DNA of 64,000 nucleotides, from assembly GCA_026075535.2 (NCBI GenBank), contig AP026545.1, positions 4,278,001 to 4,342,000 of the forward strand, written 5' to 3'. The stretch is from Tricholoma matsutake. Taxonomy: Eukaryota > Basidiomycota > Agaricomycetes > Agaricales > Tricholomataceae. Shown here piece after piece: positions 54,280 to 64,000 of this stretch (positions are counted from its first letter, which is position 1; the number at the start of each line of letters is the position of its first letter). The translations under genes were made by a program, and so were the position numbers. Below the pieces are notes generated by a model, which saw nothing but the letters and a program-made list of their open reading frames with translations, was not told the origin of the DNA and searched no databases.

Positions 54280-54553
54280 TGTTGAAATTAATCCCAGTGA
54301 TGCATGCTGTATACATGAGGCAATACATGCAGCATACGCATGTTACTGCGCTTACTGCGCATACATGCGGTAAACACATTCCTGAGTCATGTGACGTCCT
54401 TATTATTATGTATATAAGGAGAACCTGTACCGTAGTAGGAATATAGTGTTCTTACCTCTGCTAACCCTAGCTGTAAGTCTAAGTAAACCCCAGGTAGGTT
54501 GTAAGGAACGTGTTGTCTCTTCCACTGTGCAGCGTATATAGTCTGCTCCAACA
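54280..54553 (+). repeat. Copia-2 3' LTR
   Basis: 274 bp; two differences from the 5' LTR. Confidence 0.95.
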
Positions 54554-54956
54554 GCATGTCCTTTGTGCATTGAATGGAGAGTGCCTGTTGTAAAACCTGA
54601 ACCTGGAGAACTGGTCCTTCCTTCTGATGGTAGTCCTGAAGAGTTTTCCAATTGACCTCAGGGCCCATCTTAATGTTAAGAAATTGTCATTCAGAAGGGG
54701 AAACACTAGATGTGATAAAAGCATAAGTGAGGTGGGAATTTGACTTCCAGTTGGTGAGAGTGTGGAGCTCAGTAGAGTCAGGTTCAGGGATATCACCCAT
54801 AACATACTCATAAAGGCCATTGAGAGATAGTGCGATAATAATTTCCTCACACCACTCTTTATAGTTAGATTTGAGTTTGTCAAGCTTCTCCCCAGTGTAT
54901 TGGATGGAGAGTTTGATAAGGGAAATGGATGGAGGTACAATAGTATCAGCACCCAT
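54554..54956 (-). pseudogene. gag: Copia-1 gag, N-terminal part
   Basis: The ATG at 54956 gives MGADTIVPPSISLIKLSIQY, then KLKSNYKEWCEEIIIALSLN and GLYEYVMGDIPEPDSTELHT, the N-terminal copia gag domain; after a stop near 54690 it continues GPEVNWKTLQDYHQKEGP up to the copia-2 TSD. It joins the fragment at 48700-48876 across the insertion. Confidence 0.85.
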
Positions 54957-55162
54957 AGTGGAGAATTAAGGTTGGTAGACAACAAATTGTCAGAGCGGAA
55001 AGAAAGAAACACACTGGTAGACCAGTCGCATTTGTGAAAGACAAAGGGTTGATCTGAGATTGAAGTGATTGGGGAAACGGATCAAAAAATGACATAGGAG
55101 AACGTCGAGTGGCTAGGATACTTTCTTCCATTGTTCAAAGATGATGGGAGTGGCCCATAACC

Positions 55163-55499
55163 TGTAGAAATGTGATCCTAGTACAATTAAAATTGTTCTC
55201 AGTCTCTGTACAAGTGACTTTATTGAGGTTTACTGTACCTAGTACAATTAAAATTGTTCTACAGTGATTATTGTACTATAAATAGGTAATTTAAATGAAG
55301 CTCACCTCAGTCTCTGTACAAGTGACTGAGGTGGTAGTGTAACTATCATGCCAATATATATGTATGATGTGCAAAAAAGAGAGAAAGGGAATAAAGAAGA
55401 GACAAGGGGAACTATTCTATGGACCATATATGCACATCAAAGGGGTATGCTAAATATAGTACATGCATCAAAAATGAGACTCGCAGTGTAATCTCAACA
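55163..55499 (-). repeat. Copia-1 5' LTR
   Basis: 337 bp. On the minus strand it is followed by GGTTATGGGCC (55162-55152), the probable primer-binding site. Confidence 0.92.
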
Positions 55500-55504
55500 C
55501 TAAG

Positions 55505-56930
55505 CAGAGCCCAATGATGACCCCACCCCTGAACATACACACCAGTGCCTACAACAGAGCAAGCCAGGGGGATACAGCAAGGCAGTGAAATGGAGGAATG
55601 GGAGCCACAGTGATCAGGGACACATGAACAACATCCAGGTGAGGAATGAGGAGCACAGCCAGGGAAGGCTTGAGGGTCCAAGGGTCAGTGCCTCTCAAGC
55701 TCATCTGTGTTTTTTTTTGCTTTCTTCTCTTGTTTTTTTTACTACTAATTTTATACTGTTTCTACGAAGCTGGGAGAGACAAGCAACAGCGGGATGAGCA
55801 CTAGTGGGAGCATCAACACCAATGACAGGAACAGCTGCACCAAGAAATGGGGAGCTAGGGGGAACCTCCAACAACAATAAGGGACCGCTAGTGGTGAGGG
55901 GAACCACCACCAACAAAGGCAAGCCCTCAATGTTGCCTCAACAACACAGGGAGCCACTGACAGTGATGATGAGCACAAGGAGCGACTAGCAGCGAGGACT
56001 AACAACAGTGGAGCCATCTCACATTTTCTCTTTTCCTACTTAGTAGATGCACTCGCAATACTTTAATACATGTATACATCATTTAATATTGTATAATCCA
56101 TACCTTTTTCAAAGTGAAAGTTCTCTTCCACCCTGCCATCATAATTAGAGGTTGAATTCACCAATTATATATGCATAGTGAGCACAGATTTGTCCATTAT
56201 ACCCTGGTCAAAACTTTTTTTTCAGCCTTTGGCCAGACCCCCTACTCTAGGTCATGGAATCCCATTCTGCCACCCCCTTGCAGCAACCATTCTACTACAT
56301 ATTACTACACACTCATTCACAATGTTTCCAGCACTAATTTCACTGGCTATGTCCCTCTAACGGTCGATTTGAGTGAGTATGGGAGAAGAGATGGGGTTGG
56401 ACACCACGAGCCAAATTTTCAATGGGTGGCTAAGTACCTGAAATTGCCTGATTTGCCACTCCCTGCATCAAAATATTCATAGCTCTTCAACAATGCTGCA
56501 AAAAAAAATCTGGAAAGGATTCTAAACACAAGACAAAGTTTTTCACCACAGTTTGTATTCAATCTAAGTATACTATGTTATTTTAGCTAGACTGACTGAC
56601 TGTTGGGCACAGTACACCCACGTGACTTGGTAAATTACTGACTCTCGGGCTGGGGTAGTAAATTACTAGTAAATTACTGGGTAATGTAAAAAAAATATGG
56701 ATTTTTTACGCAACCCTATTTTACATAAGTCCAATGTGCGACTCAGGGTTTGTTCAACATTGTTCTGGGCTTTCTCACGGACGGGAGCAATGGGAACCTT
56801 CGGCGACCTATTAAGGTCAGCCCGAAGGGTCAATTTTTTATTTGGAGCGTCGAGGTACATAGTAAAGGATGACCCTTACGTGAGAGAGTTGCAGAGAGGT
56901 AGAGTAGGACTCAGCACATGACGCGTGCAT
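55505..56930. other. No supported gene; possible Helitron 5' flank
   Basis: 55505-56040 is purine-rich, low-complexity sequence continuing the sequence interrupted by copia-1, so it may hold the Helitron 5' end, which I could not place. 56040-56930 is AT-rich intergenic DNA with a GTAAATTACT repeat at about 56629-56680. Short open frames (for example 56860-56666, minus) match nothing I recognise. Confidence 0.4.
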
Positions 56931-57122
56931 CAGCGGGACTCGTGACCGTCACGTGCAGCGGTTCAGCGTGAATTTCTCCCACACGCGGTATAGGAGAGAT
57001 TCGAGTGCGCACGCGGTGCGAAAAGGTCCAGCGGGACTCGTGTTCACGCTGTGCAGTGGTTCAGCGTGAATCTCTCTCCACATGCAGTATAGGAGAGATT
57101 AGAGAGCTCGCATGGGGTGCGG
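56931..57122. repeat. Two-copy tandem repeat, 98-bp period
   Basis: Both units start CAGCGGGACTCGTG and share GGTTCAGCGTGAAT and GTATAGGAGAGATT (starts 56931 and 57029). The sequence is CpG-rich; the second unit has several TG/CA where the first has CG. It lies about 0.85 kb upstream of the DAHP synthase start. Confidence 0.8.
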
Positions 57123-57964
57123 GAGTCGTAGCGACGACGTAGTCGGAAACTCTCGCCATTGGACTTGGTTTAAACTCGATCAAAATGTACTGGCTAAGGG
57201 ATATGTTTTCCAAGGTCACACCAAGAGTGTCGCAAGAAACAGGAAGGAATGTTATTACCAAAACAAAATGTGCCTTGGGTAGATGATACACGAAGTCCAT
57301 ACTTAAGACAATAAACATGTCATGATGAATGACAACGCGCGTCGTCTGCTGCATGCACACTCCTCGGTAGTGGCCCTTCTCCCAAAATCCTGAAATGATA
57401 CTATGAGAACCTATCTTGTGCCATTTGGGTCCATGTCATTTTGAAGGGAGAGAAAAGCGGGTGAGGGATCCAGAGAACATGCACGCGTTTGTTCGTGTGA
57501 TTTGTTTTTAGAGGTCGTAAGAGTGCCCTGAAAGTAATATGAGGTGCCTGATATCAAGTTAGTTCGTAAGTATTGCTTGACAGCGGACGACCGGAGGTTT
57601 TTGCGCGAGCACGTGCGCGAATGGAATCTAAAAAATCCAGTGCGGCACACTCCGAAGGAGTCATTTCGACAATTCGATTCCATGTTTGATTCTCGCTTAC
57701 TTACATCCGTATTGTCGCCTCGCTCAATCGGGCTTCCATACGCACAAAATCTCGGCCAATTGTGAATAGGCTCTGGATAGAAGCTGATTGCATTCATTCA
57801 TCAAACTAGGTATTTCATTGCCTTTTTTCATGGTTTACTTCGGTTCTGAAACGTATCAGTGTAACTTCCATTTTCGATTTCCACAAAAAGTGAGTTGATA
57901 TCGCCATTAGCGTGGATTGATGTTCTTATAAGATCACCCACTGGGTTCCTTTCAAGTGAACAAC
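57123..57964. other. Upstream region of DAHP synthase, no supported gene
   Basis: Frames on both strands (for example 57797-57411 minus, 57544-57765 plus) have no recognisable motif. The 57800-57964 part is the likely promoter and leader of the next gene; no exact general-control TGACTCA element is seen in it. Confidence 0.4.
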
Positions 57965-59342
<1,378 letters not shown>

Positions 59343-59782
59343 AGGGCTCACATGTATGATAGATCTAGACATGTGTTTGACGTTGGTTCAGTCATCTCAG
59401 GAACTACATAATGATATACAATTTCTTCGAAAGCCCGCATCCGTAAGCACCACGCCTCAGTACGAGGAAATGTTCTCATAATGACTTATTTTTTAAATGT
59501 TGGCCTATTACCCTGAATACCACGAGTCTGATATGCCACAGCTTGTGCCAGCAACACTCACACGTGCACGGTGGAAGTTCACAGACTGAGAATGCCCTAG
59601 AATGCCCTCTGCATCACCGGGGTCTCGTACATGATCGGTAGCATTGCTCCCAAACTCTTTATGGTTACCCAACGTTCATAGATTGTTGAGGAACACAAAA
59701 GATGATCAATTTGCCTAGAATGTTTTTTCTATGTATACTGGAGAGAAAATACTCTTGAGATCTACAATTCACTTCCTGTGTA
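59343..59782. other. No supported gene
   Basis: Intergenic sequence between the DAHP synthase and the metallo-beta-lactamase relic; no coding signal. Confidence 0.5.
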
Positions 59783-60521
59783 TCATGGTGAATCCCAGTG
59801 TATCCTGGTGTGCACAGGAATGGAGATGTCCAGGGTCACCGGGCCACCGCAATCCCCCCCTTTGCACATAATCAGATCCCAGTTATGTGCATTATCACCG
59901 ATACAGGCACCATCAGAAGACGTGCGTGCGAGGACATTGAGGTGACCAGATAGGTGCCCGGGCGCATCGATTCGGGACGATGTAAAGACACTCGATGCCA
60001 TCAAGTGCCATCACCATCGTAGTCGAACGCACGTGGAAAGGGCCGCAGGGGCTGCCAATTCTGTCCGGCGAAAGGAACTTGGGATGTGGGAAGGAGGTCA
60101 GATGCAAAGCTCGATTTGGAATGACGAAGGTGCGGGTGGTAAACGGTGTCGGCCACCTAGATCGAAATGACAGTGGAACAAACAAATAGTTGAGATATCG
60201 GAAGAGGATCCCCCTTTCTTAATCCATTCGACAGTCTTTGGGGAGTGATTCTCCCAATCCCAAGGTCGAAACTTGTTGCTCGTAGAATGGGAAAGCGATG
60301 GTGCGATTCGGACTGACGATCTTTGAATCCGTGATGCTTGTGGTGAACGGAAGTGCCAATTCGAATACTGATGTTCTGTGTTTAACTTGCTCGATAGAAG
60401 GGTCAAGTCGCATACCTTCCAACTGTGCCGTCTCTTGGCGCTGAGAGGAAGGCGGGCCTTTCATAACACTTCGGTCCTTCGGTGGGGAAACTTGCGTTAT
60501 GATATGGAAACTCGATTCCAT
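59783..60521 (-). pseudogene. Metallo-beta-lactamase-fold hydrolase relic (copy A)
   Basis: Fragments in three minus frames match copy B: FTTSITDSKIV (from the frame starting 60521), SSDISTICLFHCHFDLGG (the metal motif HxHxD, with the second His lost) and DAPGHLSGHLNVLARTSSDG followed by IGDNAHNWDLIM. The second half ends early at 59783 and lacks the C-terminal part seen in copy B. At least three frame changes are needed, so it is a pseudogene of a lactonase/hydrolase-like protein. Confidence 0.75.
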
Positions 60522-60531
60522 TTGCAGGCAG

Positions 60532-60717
60532 TCATGATAGAGTAAGTTGACCCATCATGTTTCGGGCTTCCACGGCCATGCTGAAGACTTCAAAAGAAGC
60601 AGGAAGGATGAGACACCCAAAAGCCGGAATGAACAGGAGCAAACCACTGATGATAAGTAATTGCTCTGTTTCATCGGTCGTTGTTCCGCCTGATATCTCA
60701 TCCAACGCGTGAGCCAA
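60532..60717 (-). other. Open frame between the two hydrolase copies, unassigned
   Basis: 61 codons with one hydrophobic stretch (LLIISGLLLFIPAFGCLILP). It could be an unrelated membrane-protein fragment or chance; I cannot assign it. Confidence 0.2.
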
Positions 60718-60878
60718 CTAAGCACCGGAAGCCTTCGCAGACGAGCGAGCGCACTTCCTTGTTTGGTTACTCCTGAAGCCTAAATTGGAGGCGACAAAAC
60801 ATAGTAATTTCAAATCAATATGTATATCCTCGAACGAGGAAGAAACTGGCCAATGATCGAGAAGATAGATTCTCATCA

Positions 60879-61755
60879 TCACAACGACACTATCTTCCCA
60901 GGCCAGAATGCTGGTCCTCCCTTAATACTTTCATACCACGGCCCATCGTGGGCCAGAAGCACTCTAACGCGGGGAAGCTCACGCAGAGCTCTGATGCGAC
61001 GAATGTGTTCTTTCGCAAGCTCCTTATTCACGTGCGTACCCATATATGGCATGGTGCGGAATGTTCCCTTTACCCATAATCAGGTCCCAATGGTGAGCAC
61101 TATCACCAGCAAGGTAAATCCAAGCGCCATCGGCAGAGGTGCGCGCAAGGACGTTGATATGACCTTCTAAATATCCCGCCGCATCTACGATATATAGACT
61201 CCCGTCGCCATAGAAGTCGAGTGCACGTGGGAAAGGACCCAGGGGCTGCCAACTGTCTGGCTAGAGGAACTTAGTGCGGGATGGGGGAAGGGGTCAGATG
61301 GAAAGCTCGATTTGGGATCCGCAGAATAACCGGGATTGAAGAGGGATTTAGCTACACTTCCAACGATGAAGGTGCTGGTAATAAATGGCGTCGGATCGCC
61401 TACATGATCGAAATGACAGTGGGACAAACACAGTGGAGACGTCGGAAGGGGACAATCTTCCCTTCGCAAGGGATTCCACGACATCTTGAGGTACCTGGGT
61501 CTCACAGACCTTCTTGATCGACTCGAAAACAGTGGGAGGGTAGTTCTCCCAATCACAGCGTATGCCAAGATCAAAGACGAACTTCTCAGTGTTCGTTGAG
61601 TGTTGCAAGAGGAAGGAGAGCGAGGGCAGGAGGCTGATAACGCCTGGGTCCGTGATGCTAGACGTAAACAGCATCAATGGAAGGTGAATTAGTCCAGCCT
61701 CAAGGGCAGATACATCGCAGTACGCCTGGGTAGCGCTAGGGGGTGGAAGTGTCAT
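60879..61755 (-). pseudogene. Metallo-beta-lactamase-fold hydrolase (copy B), frameshifted
   Basis: From ATG at 61755: FTSSITDPGVISLLPSLSFL, FVFDLGIRCDWENYPP and SPSDVSTV, then a one-base shift into CLSHCHFDHVGDPTPFITST, which holds the HxHxDH zinc motif. A second shift leads to WQPLGPFPRALDFYGDGSLY, GYLEGHINVLARTSADGAWI and YLAGDSAHHWDLIMG (later metal ligands). A third leads to THVNKELAKEHIRRIRALRE and HDGPWYESIKGGPAFWPGKI, ending TGA at 60879. There is also a TAG near 61260. The residues are otherwise very well kept, so either inactivation is recent or the single-base indels, which sit in short homopolymers, are sequence errors. Confidence 0.8.
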
Positions 61756-63400
61756 GTTCAGATGTTGGTGGGATCTTCAGAACTTCTCATCAACTCTGGT
61801 ATTCGGATTCCGGATACCAACAGTCGTCAGCCTTAAGAACTGTCCATGAAGGAATAGATCCCAATGAGAAGAAGTTCCACGTTCAGGTTCAAAACGCTGC
61901 ACATCCAGATTCCAGGCCAATACGCGCATGACTCTGGAAATCCGTTTGTCTCATCGGCCAGTCCAGTACTGTTGGTCCGAGAATAGGCCAGACTGGTAGA
62001 AGTCTAGGAAAACGATGATTCGAAAGGGGGAATACATTAGTTGGTGTTTCTGTTGTTTGTGAGGTGTATGAGCGCCACAAAAGTAAAGGCAATTAGGGGA
62101 TTGAAAATCCAAAAGGTAGTCGGGCGTCCCGATGGCGAACATGGTGTTGACCCGTCGCATATCATACCGTGGGTGCCGAGGCCTGCAGCCATCTTCTGGG
62201 TCTTTGAAGGGCGCCAAAACGATGTCGTCGATGTTCAAATTGAGTATCAATAGCTATGCTCGGAATCTTTCTAACTCAGCTTATCATATCAAGGTGAGTT
62301 GACTGACGCTGGCACACCACAGGGGGATATACTATCACGTGTAGCGGCATTCGAAATGGTAGAGAGTTTCAAAATCACACTTCTCAAACGATCTCGCCAG
62401 CGTTTGCTCTCGGAGTCTTTGCAGACTATAGGGTACACTGGATGTGAATCCATATATGAAGGATGGGTGTTGTGGAAGCAAAGAGAGACATCGAATTAAC
62501 AGATCAAAATGATCACCTGTGACTTTATTCAGTTCTCTAAAGGGCAGAAGTATCTGAAAAATCCTGGGAAGCTCGTGGCCTCTTGTATGTATCAATTAGA
62601 TTATATCCCGAGAATACTAGGGTTTTATAACGTCTTCGAGGCATTCGGTGGAAGAACGATGCAAAATGTGTGACAGAATGTGACATCTTGAATGCGTAAG
62701 TTCGCGTGACTAGTGTTACGAAAAGTTTTGAAACTCCCTGTTTTTGGCACTTGTCGACTCGGCTTCTTTCTGCTAGCACTACCACTTCATCTTACCTTTA
62801 TTTTATGTTGTAGATCGATTCAATATATGTTAGTCAATGTGTATTTCAATTACGAAGCAGAACCGTATCCTCCTCGTAGATTCCGAGGCAGTTTACAAAA
62901 TATTTTGAAACTCTTGACCCTTGTTAGTATATGCTATTCTGGATTCATTTTGCACTTTCAGGGGCTATACTGACAATGCCTGATTTTCTTGGTTACCGAG
63001 TAACGCTCGGAAGCCTGGATACGTATTCGACCAGCATTTGTTATTCCTCACTTCAGTGCATCACAATTGCGAGACTTTCTCACCACGGACGAGATTGAAT
63101 CCGGTTTATCGTGCTGTGCCGTGCTTTTACTGCGTCGTAGCGATGCAGCCAGATATATATGGAACTTCTGAACCGAGCTTTTGACATAAAACATCCGTTT
63201 ATAACTGAAAGTGCGTGGCTTTCCTAATTCCAGCTGTTACTGAAACGATAGACGCTCACAAAACTTTGTGTTTGCTCTGATTCGAACAAACAAAGCCCTG
63301 GTTAGGTAGTGGAAGCTCTCGTTGGAAGGCCCGTTCATGTAATACATCAAGCCGCAGCAGAAAGAAGCAGAAATTCCTCTATTTTTGGGTAGAGTTTGTT
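61756..63400. other. No confidently supported gene
   Basis: Balanced-composition, host-like DNA. Frames such as 62250-61951 (minus; LNIDDIVLAPFKDPEDG) and 62713-62973 (plus; hydrophobic, LLALPLHLTFILCC) are open but match nothing I recognise and lack clear splice partners. Confidence 0.4.
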
Positions 63401-63404
63401 CGAA

Positions 63405-63728
63405 ATGGAACAAACATTGAAATTTTGGGTGTCTATCGTTTCAGTAACAGCTGTCATTATATCCACAGTTTGCCTCTCTGAAAGCGGGCCATGCTACGAA
63501 TACGGACCCTTCCATCAAACTTCGATATCATTACATGATGTAATATCTTCTACCTCCTGTACCCTTTTTCTTTCGAGTTGCTCTGGAAATGTCGTGTCCG
63601 TTCAGCCGTATCTTCGTTCACAACACGTTATGAAAAAGTTTATCATGCTATGCTATATCCACATGATAATTCCGCGGATTGAAATGGGCGGTGAGCCGCT
63701 AGCCACCTGTCAATCATCGGTCTTTTAG
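63405..63728 (+). CDS. Hypothetical small protein with N-terminal hydrophobic segment
   Basis: The first ATG in the open frame is at 63405, giving 107 residues. Residues about 6-26 (KFWVSIVSVTAVIISTVCLS) could be a signal peptide or membrane anchor, followed by SESGPCYEYGPF and a Ser/Cys-containing tail. There is no recognised family and no supporting gene structure nearby; it may be chance. Confidence 0.2.
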   Translation: MEQTLKFWVSIVSVTAVIISTVCLSESGPCYEYGPFHQTSISLHDVISSTSCTLFLSSCSGNVVSVQPYLRSQHVMKKFIMLCYIHMIIPRIEMGGEPLATCQSSVF

Positions 63729-64000
63729 GGTTCTCTCACGTTCACAAAACATTCCGAATTCGCATTCAAAGGAAGAGTTATCATATTTCTCAGACGACCC
63801 ATACATGCATACGCCCCTTCGTCTCGCGTTGTTCCTTCTATGTATCCTGTCATACTTATGTCGAAGTGCCCGATCCGCCGTTTCACCATCATCGAAACCT
63901 GTTCACGACACAGGGGTAACACGGTCGCGCGTATGTACTGATTGTCAAAAGGATGCCTCGATGCCTCGTGACATTCTAGAATCTAGACGGATGGAGGTAT
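63729..64000. other. Right edge, no supported gene
   Basis: A short minus frame (63922-63725) is open but featureless. Nothing else is seen. Confidence 0.4.

Larger units (their letters stand above)
48877..54553 (+). mobile_element. Copia-2: recent full-length Ty1/copia element
   Basis: Two 274-bp LTRs (48877-49150 and 54280-54553, TGTTGAAATTAATCCC...GCTCCAACA) differ at two positions only, both CpG transitions. The TSD GCATG lies at 48872-48876 and 54554-54558. GGTTATGGGCC follows the 5' LTR (primer-binding site) and TTTGAGGGGGGG precedes the 3' LTR (polypurine tract). Between them one frame from 49379 to 54247 encodes a complete gag-pol polyprotein of about 1620 codons, broken only by five TGA codons. 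Inserted in copia-1 gag, opposite orientation. Confidence 0.97.
40994..55499 (-). mobile_element. Copia-1: old Ty1/copia element with four insertions inside
   Basis: LTRs at 40994-41336 and 55163-55499 (minus strand TGTTGAGATTACACTG...CACATTTCTACA) and the TSD CTAAG at 40989-40993 and 55500-55504 define it. Next to the 5' LTR lies GGTTATGGGCC, the probable primer-binding site, identical to that of copia-2. The coding order on the minus strand is gag, protease, pre-integrase, integrase, RT, RNase H. It is cut by the TRIM-like element, an hAT-like MITE, a 158-bp MITE and copia-2. Frames are much decayed. Confidence 0.93.

Noticed and set aside
55585..56017. Open frames at 55.6-56.0 kb
   Set aside because: Low-complexity GA/CA-rich sequence in overlapping frames on both strands with no motif.
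57411..57797. 128-codon minus frame upstream of the DAHP synthase
   Set aside because: No recognisable domain, no splice partners, overlaps a plus-strand open frame of similar quality; probably chance.

Overview
The window looks like a transposon-saturated chromosome segment of an agaricomycete (basidiomycete) fungus. The evidence is introns of about 50-55 nt with GT...AG ends in the one clearly intact gene, chromodomain-bearing Ty3/gypsy elements, a fungal-type Helitron and hAT-like elements with 8-bp target duplications. One gypsy family (426-bp LTRs, 6.04 kb full length) has the dimensions I remember for marY1 of Tricholoma matsutake. Tricholoma or a relative is therefore a reasonable guess, but it is not proven here.

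Layout. Positions 1-2131 hold a 3' LTR of an element running off the left edge, followed by TIR DNA-element sequence with hairpins and a tandem array of intron/exon-like cassettes. A complete but decayed Ty3/gypsy element (gypsy-1, + strand, 2132-10297, TSD ATTCC) interrupts that DNA element, whose right arm resumes at 10298-10908. Then come a truncated copy of a small non-autonomous LTR element (10909-13272), an hAT-like element with perfect 8-bp TSD (13567-14623), a broken copia element (copia-3, 15648-18545) carrying a 1.7-kb TIR element, a short MITE, and another hAT-like element (19024-20099).

From 20455 to about 55.5 kb there is one nested cluster. A Helitron (- strand, apparently lacking its helicase) is the oldest layer. 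It is split by gypsy-2 (24312-37828, -), which contains gypsy-3 (31099-37134, -, TSD GGTAG), and by the remnant of a TIR element (37829-39258). Further out the Helitron is split by copia-1 (40994-55499, -, TSD CTAAG). Copia-1 in turn carries a TRIM/LARD-like LTR element (42531-45316, TSD CCCTG), an hAT-like MITE (45627-46104, TSD GTGAAACT), a 158-bp MITE and a nearly complete copia-2 (48877-54553, +, TSD GCATG).

The right end (about 56.5-64 kb) has a different texture and looks like host genic DNA. It holds a five-exon DAHP synthase gene (57965-59342) with a tandem repeat upstream, and two tandem, frameshifted metallo-beta-lactamase-fold genes on the opposite strand.

A unifying pattern: in the four best-preserved retroelements, 25 of the 27 premature stops I could place are TGA where the family has Arg, i.e. 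CGA to TGA. The few differences between the LTR pairs of the two youngest elements are all at CpG. This fits decay by CpG-directed cytosine deamination. All domain calls are from my own reading; no database search was possible.
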